Positions 1 through 15,000 of a stretch of 64,000 bases of DNA are shown one piece after another (within the stretch, counting starts at the first letter, position 1; every line of letters begins with the position of its first letter). The translations under genes were made by a program, and so were the position numbers. The DNA is from Periplaneta americana (Eukaryota; Arthropoda; Insecta; Blattodea; Blattidae). The notes beneath the pieces were generated by a model that saw only the letters and a program-made list of their open reading frames with translations, did no database searches and was not told where the DNA came from. The stretch lies in assembly GCF_040183065.1 (NCBI RefSeq), contig NC_091119.1:107969763-108033762 (forward strand), read 5' to 3'.

Positions 1-254
1 CTTAGCTTGGGTAATCCTAAATCTCTTATTAAATCATTGATTTCTGGCTTCAGTACACAAAAATACATAAAGGACAATTAAAACTTCTTAAAAAGTTTTT
101 TCATCGCAGGCCTGTATAATCTATGAAATACATCGAGTTGGCACTGGTGTATGAGTGAGTACTGAAGTGTGACACAATACGTAATGATAAGAGCAATAAC
201 TAGTATGACCATCTTTACAAAGAACATTAATCATAAACATAGGATGATGCATAC

Positions 255-514
255 CCGAGATTACTGGACAGTTGTTGAAATACTTTGTAAACACTTGTGT
301 CTCGATGGTAGCTGACATGAGGATGAGGCGCAGAGATCGGAATTTGGCCAGTGAGTCCCGCAGCGCAATGAGCAGGAAGTCAGAGAAGCGGCTGCGCTCA
401 TGCACCTCGTCCACCAAGATGTGAGTCACAGTGGCCAGAGTAGAGTCACCTCCCATTAGAGTGCGTAGCAATACACCATCAGTACAGTATGTAAGAACTG
501 TCTTGGGAGACACC
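255..514 (-). CDS. YTHDC2: YTHDC2 exon 6, DEVH and SAT motifs
   Basis: 260 bp encoding residues 253-339, with helicase motif II DEVH (288-291), [11 protein letters not shown], and motif III SAT (320-322). It ends in phase 1 at a GTATGC donor. The following exons lie left of the window. Confidence 0.95.
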
Positions 515-3500
515 CTGCACAGATGGTAAGACATTAATAACAGAGAAACCGGTTTCACAGCTCAAGATAGTGAAAAACTGTAAAGTAATCCACTCAAATA
601 CAGTTGTGTCTGCATCACTTGAAACAGTATTCACCATATAGTGTCCTCTCCTGTAAATTCTCCATTTCCCACATTTTTCAGTTTATCAGATTACTTTATT
701 ATGTTGTTAGTCATAAATATGTCTACTTTTATTTCTGTCAGAATTTTTTTCTGAAAATGTTGATTTTTTTATTGCTGTTGGTACTATATTAATACAAATT
801 TAAAGATATTATTTATTTCCTTTAAGCAAAACATGAGTATAACCAGATGAAATATTAGAAGTATTAATTTCAAAATTAAAGATATTTATTTTTTATCTTT
901 TCCAGAATTGGCATCAAATAACCAATTCTCTACAGGCACAGATTGTGAACTGTATCTGCTTATGTATGCATTATATTATTTTGCTTTTCCTGTTACATAT
1001 AATACTGTTTTTAAAATAAGATACAATTTGTGTGTCGTAAATGTATTTAAGATATTATAATGTAATTAAATCTCATTTTGATGCTCGAGAATATTCAGCC
1101 ATGAATAAAAACACAAACACCATATTTTGCATATTAATGCAACAAATTAAAAAAAAAAGTAACACCATTTTCAAACACACTTATTGGTGAAGTTACAAAC
1201 ACACCTACTTATTGGTGAAGTTATTTTGATCTGTTTTTGCATATGAACTTTATTGCTTCAGCAGTTTCCTGCAGCTTTATCTCAAGCAATTGCCCCATTT
1301 ACAGATGAGTGTATGATTTACCACAGCATGCACAAACGCACACAGCATGGGCAAAGGAAAGTCCACACTTCATATTGGAATTGAAGAGGTAGATTCCAAA
1401 GTGTCCTAAGTCCTTTTTTTTTTTTTTAAACTTGCTTTATTCACGTTTCAATTTATCCTTTTCAAGCCTACATACAACTGTGTACGTTTATTTAACAGAC
1501 TAAGTCTTAACTTAGATCCATTTGAAAAAAACATAGGCAGACACTAAAGGCGTCAAACTTATTTTATCAGTTTTTGTCATTTCTCTCATAACTTGTCATT
1601 TGGACTTAGGCCAGTTTGGAATCCACCTCTTCAACTGGAACACAATGTACCACATATCAGATTGTGGGCAAGTGTTGCTGCAAATTACGTCATTGGACCA
1701 TATTTTCTTGAAGAACTTATTAATGAAACATATCTGGAAATGCTTCGAACTTGGTTAATAGTCCAACTGACTGAAAACTGAGTTATGGATTGGGTAGAGC
1801 ATCAGCATAATGGTACGATGACCCATTTTGGCTAACTGTTCTTCACTTCCTAAACAACTTCCCAAGAAGGTGAACTGACTATGGATCTCCATCACAATCA
1901 CCAATAGCATGCTCTCCACGAAGTTTCATTTGACAACACCAGACAACAGCCTATGCGGGGTGGAGGAGGGTGGGATATATCAAAGAGACAGCAGCAATAA
2001 ACTGCAACAAACTAATGATGGGCTATAAATTGCTGTGAAAGCTGCCTTCACAACCATAACACCAGAGATGTTATGCAAAATGTCACACAGGACCTGGGAG
2101 CGTATCCAACTCTGCAGTCAAACTGGAGTTCACACAGACCCATTAGATCAATAGGTGTGTAGGTGTAAAGTGACTTCTTGTCTACCCTGTAGATCTCCCT
2201 TCTTTTCATTTTCTTAGAGATGTCCTTCATTTTGACCAAGACTTTTCAATGCAAAGTTTTGTTTCTGTTAGTACATACCTGCTCTCCAATCTAATTTGAT
2301 AGCCAACAGACTGGCCAATCTTCTCGTCACGTTCAGCAGCAACACGTTCACTCACAGATACAGCTGATATGCGACGTGGCTGTGTGCAGATAATGCGACA
2401 AGTTTTGCCTGTACCGAGGCAATGCTCAAGTATAAACTGTGGAACCTGCAAGCACATCACAACTCAAGTAATGTAGACAGCAGAAGACTGTCCCGATGGC
2501 CCTTATCAACTTATACCAATTCTTTGACATTCTATTGTAAAAGTACTTATAGCATTTTTTTTGTTGTACTGGCATTTCACTGCAATTAAATGACACGAAT
2601 GTGAAATACTATATTTAATTCTCTATTTGTCCATCTGTCCGCCCATGTACAATGATTTTCCCTAAACTATTGAATCGATTTCGTTCAGTTTCAGTACCAC
2701 AGATCAATTCAATGCTGAATGAGCACATGAATTATAATAATCGTTAATGAACAGTAATAGGTCTTTAATTAAAAAAAATTACACAAATGATAATTTAATC
2801 GAAATCATCTCTAAACATATATATATATATATATATATATATTTCCTACATAAAATAAAGTGATAAATGAAATGGTATGGGCAACAACCCCATAACAAAA
2901 CTTGTGTCAGAGAAATTAATTATTTAGACAATTATGCAACCGAGCAATATTTTAGCAAAAAAAGCTGATCTTCACATTCCATACAAGAAGACTCAGCATG
3001 TCAACAAACGCACACGTCTGAACCCCTTCCCATTGGATGCAGATACAGGATAAAGAAACTCTTTGTGGCACCTAGAATATGATGTTAATTAGTTCCATGT
3101 CTAAAAACACACACCTGTTATATATTTTCGAAATTTTAACGAAAAATTTGCTGTATTTCTAAACACGAGAAGAAAACACATTTGAAGCAGTTGGAAAACT
3201 AATTAAAGCTGTCAAGAAAGAGTGTGATTTGTAGACGGTGCCGATAATGAACCACTGACAATGAAATGAGACACAGTGATAACATAATGAGGAGGTTATG
3301 TAATTTTCTATGATTGTGTCACTACTCAATCAGTTTCTGTTACTGTTTACCACTTGTGCTGTATTACAATACGGTGTCAGTGCTGTGTTAAAGTGCGTGA
3401 AGTTAACATCCTGTGACATAATATGTACAGCAGCAGTGCAAACTATAATGGCTGAGCCAGTTGCTGATAATTCTGGGCTTTAACTCATAAGGAGAAAACC

Positions 3501-5961
3501 TTTAGAAATAGTCCATTACCTGACATGGACACTTCACAATGTAAGCACATTCCTGTAAAAATCCTGAATGCACTCGATGCTTTATATTAGGTTAATTTCA
3601 AATAATTGTCTGTTATACCACGTCATCTGTCATTGCTCTACACGTGTCGATGCATGTCTCATTTTCCAGCGCAAACATACACTATGTGATCAAAAGTATC
3701 CGGACATCCACCTCAAAATGAAGTACAAGTTTGGGCAGCCTTCACTGGGAACACTTGCAGTCAATACGGTGTTGGCCCAACCTTAGCCTTCATGATAGCC
3801 TTCCTGGGGAATGGCAGCCCATTCATCCCCGAGCGTCGAAATGAGAAATGAGAAGAGATATTGATGTGAGTCGGTGTGGTCCAGCACAATGTTGGCATTC
3901 CGAAACATCCCAGAGATGCAAATCAGGACTCTGCGCAGGTCAGTCCATTAGTACGACGTTGTTGTCGTCAAACCACTTCCCGACAAGCCCTACAGTAAGG
4001 ATGGGTGTTCGGTTGAGTTGAAGACACAATGGTCATCCCTGAACTGGTCTTTGACGATAGGTAGCATGAAAGTGGTTAAAATGTCAATGTAAGCTTGTGC
4101 CATGACTTACCAAGTAAAACAATGAGACCAGGCCCCTCCAGGAGAAACATGACAACACTAAAACCCCACCACCCCTGAATTTCATAGTCAGCACTATAAA
4201 GGCAGGTAGATGTCGTTCACCAAGCATTTGCCACACCCATATCCTACCATCAGATCACCACATTGTATACTGTGATTCATCACATCACTCCACATAACGG
4301 TTTTACAGTCTTCTACGGCCCAGTTTCGACGCTCCTTACACCATGCGAGGTGGCATTTGACATTTGCCTGTGTGATGTGTGGATATGGGCAACTGCTGAG
4401 CCATGGGAACCAAGTTTACGCACCTCTCGCCGAACAGTCATGGTGCTTGAAGAAGATCCTGATGCAGTTCGGAATTCCTGTGTCATGGTTAGTGTGGATG
4501 ATTGACGATTTCGCTGTACGACTCTCTTCAACACTCTGGAAGTCATGGATGATCAGTATGTATGCTTCTGGGTTGTACACAACCCTTCACGTTTTCATTT
4601 CAGTATAACATCACTGGTATAACACCAACCGGGCAACCCAGACCGAATGCCACATAGATCCTTAGCTCAGCTATCAACACATTGTATACAGTACATTTCC
4701 TTGCACACTTATCAGTAATGAACACAAATTCTCTTCTCGTCTGCCCACCTCCTGTCTGTCTCTGGGGGAAGGGTAGGGAATGCTGACAGCTGCAATGCCG
4801 CACCATGCCCCAGTACCTTCTATTTCTTCAGTAGAGAAGTGAGAAGTCGATTTTTTCGTTGTGATAGCAGCACTTATCCCATGTAATTTATAACTGAAGT
4901 CAGATATCTCACTTTCTGAGCTTAAAAAGCACGTCTTTTGTATGAAATTCAGAAAGTAAAAGTTTGGGTATACAGTAAATTATTTAATTTTGGTTGAGTC
5001 TTTTGAATGATAGTTCAAGAAAATAAACTATAAATAAAATTATCATTGGTGACATGCTGGAGAAATGGATTGTTGTGAAATGTTTAAAAAATATATTTTC
5101 CATTTATGTAATGCAATGCAATTTAATCTATCTAGCTTACTACCTTACTTACTCTAGTGACCCTCAAATAATATCATTCAGCATTAAAATATTCTTTACA
5201 CTATTCACTTCTACACAAACCTCAATGAATCTAGCCGAATTTGGACACAACTAACCTGTGTAGTTTTGCCGGAGCCTGTCTCACCACTGATGACAACCAC
5301 CTGGTTACTGTTGATTAGGTTTATGATGTCCTCCCTCATGGGCCAGATGGGGAGTGCCTGCCGGAACAGAAGCAACTCTTGGTTTGTTGCAGCATATGGT
5401 ACTTGTGGAATGCCATTGTTCAGTCGTCCCATCGATTTGTTCATGTCCTTCACTATAATGACATAACACATACTCTGATCATAAATACTATTTACAGAGA
5501 ATGTATTCATAAACATTCTAAATCCATTACACTTACCTAAGGTAAGTTTATTTCGGATAAAATAAGAAAATAAGTTTCTTTGGCCATATGAAATTCATGG
5601 TAAATTTAAGTTGCCCAACCTAACCACAATATATTTACATTCTTTTGTTTGGGGGGGGGGAAATTGCTCAATTGTTACATGTCTGCTGAAAAAACTTTTT
5701 CTTCCATTTTCCTAGTAGAAGAAATTAAGGTATGCTTAATTATTATATGGTATTATGACTTATTCAGCATTAATATAATATGTAATTGATTTTATAGTGA
5801 TATTAAGTGTTCACGTAGGCTTCCGAGGCTGGTGTACATGGTGTGTGGATAAGCTTCAGGGCTTCTACCGCGTTGTCTTGGTGTTAGTGGCTGACATTTC
5901 GACCGCTGTGTTGTGGTCATCTTCAGAGCAGTTGTTGGATAAGGAAATAGTCTGCGAGCTC

Positions 5962-6007
<46 letters not shown>

Positions 6008-9000
6008 GTCTCTTGACAACTGTTAAGGCTGGTTCACAATAAATCGGGAACGGAAACGACAACGAGAACGAGAACGGAAATATTGTTAAAATAAATGTAT
6101 TTAAATGCGAGCATTCACAATTAACAATTAACTATTGTGAATGCTTACATTTATTTTAACATTATTTCCATTCCGTTGTCGTTTCCGATTTATTGTGAAC
6201 CAGCCTTTACTGACAAGCAGGCACCAAATATATTATAATTAGTACATACGATGTTACATTATATAAGCATGGTCTCACCCTCAGGATTGAGTATGCGGTC
6301 TCTCTCTGTGAGGGGAAGGAGTTCCTGCCGCTCCTTGTTTGTGAGGGGGAACTTGTGCAACAGAGTGTACACATGCTGTCTTGATGACCGCACCAGCTGA
6401 AACACTGCATCAGCCTGCACGATGCTTGACCCTTCCCGTTTGTATACTGTCAAATACCGACTGGCACCCTTCCTGGAAAGAAGAAAAAAAAAACAATTTC
6501 ACCATAATCTATAATAATAAGTCACATTTTGTATTCATTATTAACGTGAGTGAGTTTATATTTCTGTTGAAACCTGATTATTCTATTCCTTTCCAAATTC
6601 AATTTTCCTCGATAACATTACTAAGTAGACTTTAACCTTGATGTTATGTTTTATTTAACGATGCTCGCAACTGCCGAGGTTATATCAGCATCGCCGGATG
6701 TGCTGGAATTTTGTCCCGCAGGAGTTCTTTTACATGCCAGTAAATCTACTGACATGAGCCTGTTGCATTTAAGCACACTTAAATGCCATCGACCTGGCCC
6801 GGGATCGAACCCGCAACCTTGGGCATAGAAGGCCAGCTTTTAACCTTGAAAAAGACCAATTCGAAGGTTGTGATAGTTTTACTCAAGAGATTCTTCATGC
6901 CATAGACTGTGTCATGAAAACTCCAGCTAAAATTTGGTTGGCTAAAAGAAGAACCTGTCTGACATATAATTTATGGAATGTCGATATGATTCAGTAAACT
7001 ACAGCTGATATTAACTATCTGATAATATAATCAATTCAAGGCTGACAGCATCAAAACGAAAAGTGAGTAAACATTTAGAACTGACTGAAGTTTCAGAGAT
7101 GTTTAACTAACTCAGATCCTCTAACATTAGACTGTGACCCAACAGGAGTGAGCGCTCAGGATTATCCTAACTCACCTAGTATTCATATACATAATTCTGT
7201 TCATTATGTAGTATATTCTATTCTATTCTATTACCTTAATCGATCAGTTTAAGTAGCCGGTTATTTACAATGTCTCCACAATTTACCAAAGGATAAAGTG
7301 ATAATGATATAACAAAACATGGGTAGTAATGGCAAAGAAACTCTACAGATACATATCAGTGGCGGTTCCTCGGGGGAGGGAAGGGAGGAACGTCCTCCTC
7401 ATATTTTTCTTCCTTTGAAAATAAATACCAAATGAAATATGTGCCTTGTAATTCAAGGAAGATTCGATAATTTTTAAGTTCACAGCTATAAGAAAACCTC
7501 GGTTGATCGAGTTTTAAACGATGCGTGCTCATGTGCTGGTAGAAAACTGTGAGAAAGATGCGAGATTGTTTGTGTGGAGGAAAGCCAATCCATTCCTCCT
7601 TTATTGCAGTTAACACACATAGACAACAGCGCACTAGCGGCCAGAGAAAGAAGCAGAGTTTTAAAGCGAGTAAATCAACGGAGAGGGAGGAGATACTCCT
7701 CAGAATCAGCGCATGGGCGGGAAATAGAAACCGACTGTTCGTGCAGCAAGCTCGCTACCGCTGCCATCTAACGATCTTGCATTCAACCAGACTATAACAC
7801 ACCTAGGAGGAGGCACAGTAAAACAGTTTTAATGCAACGCTATGAAAGACACCATATAATTTTTTTTAAATTATAAATCAAAAATATTCTTCATTACAAT
7901 TTATATAGGCTACTATTCATGGTTTGAAACTTTGAAGGATATTTGAAAGTTGAAGTCGAGTTTATACAAAACAAAGAGGAAGTTAGTATCACAGATCTTT
8001 TTGGCCCCTTAAATTCACTTCCATTCATTGTGTGCTAGACAGGGCAACAGCCAAGTTGTCAGTTTTGTACAAATATATTTTAATTTAAAGTAGGTACTCC
8101 AAACTACATTATTTTCAACATAAAAAATTGGCCATCAGCAACTTTGAACAATAATGGTAGTATGACTTTACAAGAACTGGTATTCTTCAAAAGCATGTGA
8201 TACTGAACTTGTAAAATGTACATGTGGCAACACAGACCACGTGGGTGGGTGCAGTGTTCTCGCTTTCCTCAGATTATTTCCCATTCCCATTTCCGCGGTT
8301 CCGATTATGTGTTAGTAGCTATAGTCTCTTCCAATACGTGTGATGCTGTAGTGTGCTTGAAAAATGCTGCGAAGTTGTGAATTTCCTTGTAATTGTTAAT
8401 TTGTCCAATTATTCAACAATGAATGGAAGTGAAAACATTATATATTATGGAAAATTTAGGAAACTCAGTTTACAAGAACAGATTATATTGCTATACAGAA
8501 GGGAAGGCCAACCCCAACACTACCTGGTCTTACATGTGTGCATGTTGGCTAATTTGTAGCATGTTTCATTCAAGGTGTCATTTCGTCCTGCTACCTTCTT
8601 TCCTCCTCTTAAGAAATACGCAGGAGCCGCCACTGATACATATGTTACCAATTGAACAAGGTTAAATTGCATATTACAAGCTAACAGAAGGTTCAGCAGT
8701 GTACTCTACAACAGCAAAATATTGCCAGCTGAAACTCATGTAATATGGGGTTCCATAATATGTTCATATTATAATAATGATTTCATGAATATATTACCCT
8801 CTGCTCTTGGAGCGAAGACCAAGTTCTTTGGCCAATTGGTGAATGTAGGCTCTCTCATCAGACGTCAGGGAGGAGGGGAACTCGAACTCTGTAGACAATG
8901 CAACACATACAAACATTAATATAATTAATGTTTAAGTTCATTCATTACAATAATGAAGGTGCTACCTATCTTCCTTCACAATATATTACAATAATGTTTT

Positions 9001-12000
9001 CATTTATTATTTTCTTGAGAGAACAGTACAGCACAGAGAATTTATAACATATGAAGAGTCCACTGCAAGAATGATCGATGTCACTTTCTTGTCGAAAATG
9101 AACCAAGACTGTCAATGCATAGCTTAAGACATATAGAATATACATAGAGAGTTATATGGCATTAACACTGATAGTCATTGTCCAGTAATGATCGGAAAAT
9201 CACAGTTAAGCTTTTAGCACTAAGCATTTCAAACTTTCAATTACTTCTCCTGAAAAATGTATTCCAAATGACATCCATCATTCTTGCAGTGGACTCTTCA
9301 TATGGATTTTAAGATTTCAACAAAAATACATAACACACATGCTAATTTTCGCAATAATCTCTATTCAAATGTGACTATGTAATGAAATTCTGTGGCCTTA
9401 ATAACTCTATCATAAATTAAGAAAAATGTTCCATTTCAGTATTTATGATATATATTGAACAGTCTAGCTATTCACAAAGTCTGAAGTTTTGTGGGATTGT
9501 TAATTGTGATAATAGGCCTACATCGAAATTTTTCCAATTAAATATTTAAGAATAAAATTGCACTGTCTAAACCAGTTCATAATTTGGTAAATACAGCTAT
9601 GTTCCAGTCCCTATCTTCCTCCAATCTACAGAAGTGTGTTTACAATGCTAGAAGAAATCGATTTTCAGCCTCTCTGGCACTGAAAAAGACATCTAGGAAG
9701 ACACCTGAAAATGGGTGTGACATCACAGTACACATTCGGTTTACTGCATAGACACAGTGAACTAGAACCTAAGTATTGTTTGACTAAGATTGAAGCTATT
9801 CTCGCTGTCTGATTTGCATTTAACTGTTCATTAAGGCTTACTCTTGTATCCCAAACTGAAATGATAGTTGATGCAGGATTCAGGAAGATGTAATTCAAAC
9901 AATTCAATACTATACTACTGGTACATTAATGGTAACTTCCTCCTTTTATACTGGCCGATATCCATGACAACAACATCACAAAATAAGTTACCTGAATGGG
10001 TTCTCCTTGAACCAATAATTGTTGCAATGTAAGACAATTTTTTATGCACAGTGCTGGATGAAAAACTTATGTGGACAATGTTGAAGAATATGCCCATTAA
10101 GTAGGGTGTTTTTTTTTTATTTACCAGTCTATAAAATGACACATCATATTCAAAGTAATATTGTTGGGGAACTGGCTGTGATACAGTAACTAAATTCATG
10201 CATGTGTAGATTGGGTAATTTGGGTATAATTATAAATTGGCAACTAACCTAGTTCTTCTTTTCAGATCATGCCACATACACAAGTTATGGATTGGTGAAA
10301 GACAAATATCCGAAGTGTTTTCTGGCCCTGATTTTAATGGAAGATATTAGTGAGGTATTTTAAAATTACAAAATAAACCTTCACAAGAAATAAAGTATTG
10401 GCTGAATTAGGCCTAATTAAAATGTTTAAATGCCATCTAACCTCTACATTCTGTTCTAGGATACATACACTAATCTATGGCTGGGGACACTTTAAAGCAT
10501 GTTTTACGTCAATAACACACATTATACCCAAATTTCTTTATCTATGGGGTAGTTGGCCTTAGTAGCGTAGTTGGTATAGCACTGGTCTTCTATGCTCGAG
10601 GTTGCGGGTTCGATCCCGACCAAGGTCGATGGCATTTAAGTGTGTTTAAATGCGACAGGCTCATGTCAGTAGGTTTACTGGCATGTAAAAGAACTCCTGC
10701 GGGACAAAATTCTGGCACACCGGCGACGCTGATATAAGCTCTGCAGTTGCGAGCGTCGTTAAATATACCATAATTTAATTTTTTTTAATCCATGGGGTAA
10801 ATTGAGTATAGTTAAACTTAGGGTTATTATGATAAGAAGAGACCAACATACTTGAAAATGCGATAGAATCATTCTAGAAAGTCACAGTACTGACCTATAA
10901 AAACAGGCTAAGGGTCTCTAAATTTAAAAAAGGCTGTTTTTCATACCCAAATTTCCCCAACCCACTCTAGCAAAAATAGCAAATGTAGTGTGAAGTATAA
11001 AATGTAACTTGAAAGAGTGAAGTTTTGCATATAGACACAATACACCAGACATAAAATTCTTTGCGTGCCATTTTTTCAGTAGAAACAGTCATAACAGTCA
11101 TAAATAGTTGTTGTTTAGTCAACTGTCCGAAAACAGGACTGAACTTCACAAGTGGTACCAGGAAGGCACCACTTATGAGGCAACTAGACCAGGAGATAAT
11201 AGAGTAGGGTGGCCAGTTCATTTTCCCCACAGTCATAGTAAATTTCTATAAATGATGGTAAACAAGCACTTGCAGAAATGTAAATATGAAGGGTAGGAAA
11301 GTTTTAACTCATCTAAATAAATAAATGTTACTGGAGGAACACATAGCTTACTGTGAAGACACACCTGAAATGTCGAGTCATGTAATGTTTTAAAATTTTT
11401 ATCATATTTTATTTGAGTTTTAATAAGAAAATATCGGTTTCTTACATTCTCAAATATATATTATGAGATATTTTTTACTAAAATAACTTACTTTCAATGG
11501 AAAATAAAATATGAATTCTGATCAAAAAGTATCCAGACTGGTTTCATAACCGATGGGTAGGCCTAATGTGACCCAGCAAGAAACAGTTTATCACTTTTTG
11601 ATTGATAATTAATGTGCATATGCCACTATCACGTTTCTCATTCTTGTTGGATTTTTTACAATAAGTTAATGTTTCGTTTTGTGTGTGTTCACTTAGCTGT
11701 TCATCACATTTTTCATGTTAGAAAAAACCGATCAAAGAATCTGTCAAAACCTGACGAAAGTTGTAAAGAAATGTACTATTGAATAAAAAAGTTACACAAA
11801 CTTATGAGCAGTAGCCCATTGCATATTATGAGTTGTGCACAAGTTTACATTTTAAAGTTGGTTGTGCAATTGTTGAGAGTGATAAATGTTCTGGTAGACC
11901 TGCAATCAGCAAAAATGAAAGAAATATGGAAACCGTGTGCACATTAGTGTGAGGAAATCGTCATAACTTATCTTTGAACTTAAACGTTAGTTTCAGTTCA

Positions 12001-15000
12001 ATTCTGTCACTTCTTACAGAAGAGTTGGCCACGAGCTACACCAGCCAAATTTGTGTCAAAATGCTCGCAGATGAGCAAAAAAAGATGTCATGTGTCTGCT
12101 GACAGTCATATGCTTGAGTACATAAAAAATAAAGAAAATTAATAACGTAACGAATTGTGGTACATATAATGCCGAAACTAAGATCCAATATTCACAGTGG
12201 AGGACTCCAGACTCTCCAAAATCGAAAAACATGACAGAGCCACAGTGAAGCCAAGTTGATGCTGATAGTTCTTATTTTTCCGATCTTGATGGAATTGTAC
12301 ATTATATATATCGGATGGTGAAATCATTGCAATAAGTGAAAGTCTCAGGAATCTTCTATGCCACATCAATAAATTTAAAAATGCAGTTATATTGTCAGAC
12401 TCCAAAGCAGCTATTCTATCAATAGTCTCTAAACACACGCCTTCATCTCAAACAGCAGAAATAAATAAAATCTCTCTCAATTAATATCACTCAATAAAAG
12501 AATTGTATTCCAATGGATACCATCCCATTGTGGAATCCTGGGAAACGAGAATGCTGATGCTTTAGCAAAGAAGGGCAGCACTGCTACTTACAGACCTGTT
12601 ACTAAATCTACATATTACTCTGTGAAAAGATTTATTAAATCTACATACTTAGACTTCAACAAACAAAATTTGATAACACAATCCCAAGGGAAAAAATGGA
12701 ACTCTCTGCATCAAAATCCACAGTTAATTCCCGATTTACCACGAAAATCGTCTGTAGCTGCATTTAGATTGACAACACGCCATGATTGTTTGGCTAAACA
12801 CCTGCATAGAATTGGAATATATCAGTCTCCTAACTGCCCATTGTGCAACTCAAACCAAGAAATGGATTCGGAACACCTCAAAATCTGTGCTTCAGTGGCT
12901 GGTCATGATAATATCTTTGAAAAATATTGGAGTGCAAGAGGTCAAATGACTTTATTGTCAAGCGCCTGGCATTAGAAAACAACAACATATATCGGATTTA
13001 TAAAACAAAATAAAACCATCTGCCCTTCAATAAGGGTTACCACAAGGATCCAGAAAACAATACATACCGGTAAAAAAAGTTTACAATGAAACAATGAAAA
13101 TACATACAATAAATTTCAAAAGAAAATTAAAGTAAGAGTGAAATCATATTACTTGAAATAGAGATGAAATTTCAAAATTTGAACTGAATCCTTTAGAATT
13201 TCTCTAAGGATTTTCCCAACACTGTAAAATGTGAATTCCACCAGACTAGACAATCAATACGTAGTAGACCTACTACAGTGATGTTACGTTTTGCAGCATT
13301 TGAGGGACGTAGTTCACTGCAAAAGGTCGACATTACACGTGAGTGGCGAGTATCAACTCCATCATGACAAAAATATTAATGAGATATGGCATAATGTTGG
13401 CTATTTAACCCAGGAGAAGTTGCTACATACAATGTTGTTTGATGGATTCGGAACACCTCAAAATCTGTGCTTCAGTGGCTGACCATGATAATACTTACTT
13501 ACTGGCTTTTAAGGAACACGGAGGTTCATTGCCGCCCTCACATAAGCCCACCATTGGTCCCTATCCTGAGCAAGACCAATCCAGTATCTATCATCATATC
13601 CCACCTCCCTCAAATCCATCTTAATATTATCTTCCCATCTACGTCTCGGCCTCCCAACTAACACTCTATATGCATTTCTCGATTCGCCCATACGTCCTAC
13701 ATGCCCTGCCCATCTCAAACATCTGGATTTAATGTTCCTAATTATGTCAGAATACAATGCATGCAGTTCTGTGTTGTGTAACTTTCTCCATTCTCCTGTA
13801 ACTTCATCCCTCTCAGCCCCAAATATTTTCCTAAGCACCTTATTCTCAAACACCCTTAACCTATGTTCCTCTCTCAAAGTGAGAGTCCAAGTTTCACAAC
13901 CATAAAGAACAACTGGTAATATAACTGTTCTATAAATTCTAACTTTCAGATTTTTTGACAGCAGACTGGATGATAAAAGCTTCTCAACCAGATAATAACA
14001 GGCATTTCCCATTTATTCTGTGTTTAATTTCCTCCTGAGTATCATTTATATTTGTTACTGTTGCTCCAAGATATTTGAACTTCAAAAGATAAATCTCCAA
14101 TATTTATATTTCCATTTCGTACAATATTCTCGTCACAGGACATAATCATATACTCTGTCTTTTCGGGATTTACTTCCAAACCTATCTCTTTACTTGCTTC
14201 CAGTAAAATTCCCGTGTTTTCTCTAATCGTTTGTGGATTTTCTCCTAACATATTCACGTCATCTGCATAGACAAGCAGCTGATGTAACCCGTTCAATTCC
14301 AAACCCTCTCTGTTATCCTGGACTTTCCTAATGGCATACTCTAGAGCAAAGTTAAAAAGTAAAGGTGATAGTGCATCTCCTTACTCGCGCCATGGTGTGG
14401 TGATAGGGACCCACAATATATGTCTGACCATGATAATATCTTTGAAAAATATTGGAGTGCAAGAGGTCAAATAACTGTATTGTCAAACGCCTGGCATTAG
14501 AAAACAACAACAATGTTGTTTGAATGGTCGCATACTCAGCACTGAATTTTTTTTCTTATAACTTTTGAGAGAGATGAAATAGCGAGGTGAAGTAACAATA
14601 CGTGTTTTCTTAAGACTTGGGACTTTCTTCTGATGTATCACAATATTTAATTTCTTTGAAAAGAATGTCCATATCTGCTTTAACACTTCCCAGCTCTAGT
14701 AGGCCTATATTCAACTAGCATTTGTAGTACAAAATAGGCTACATGTTTTTATTTTATTTCATAAAAGATTCTGACAAAATATCTGCGTCCCAGAAAAGAA
14801 TTAGAAACATCTGAAGATAAATAATAAATCCATACAAACTTTACGAAGACATGATAGTAACTATTCCATTATAATTGAGTTACAAATATTCTCTCTACAG
14901 AGTACCGTGAATTGTTCGAAGAAAATTCTTCTAGCAGGTAATAGTCAACATGTATACAGTCAATTAAAGAGAGGGACAAACTTGCAAACCCTTTCATTTT

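Noticed and set aside
4263-4806. Overlapping short frames as genes
   Set aside because: They fall inside the Tc1-like element, whose transposase reads on the minus strand with many breaks.
5792-6062. Isoleucine-tyrosine repeat frames
   Set aside because: They arise from the (TA)n tract at 5963-6004.
13509-14302. Reverse transcriptase-like frames as host genes
   Set aside because: They have LINE motifs, target-site duplications and 5' truncation; the same sequences recur at 36868, 39176 and 43311.
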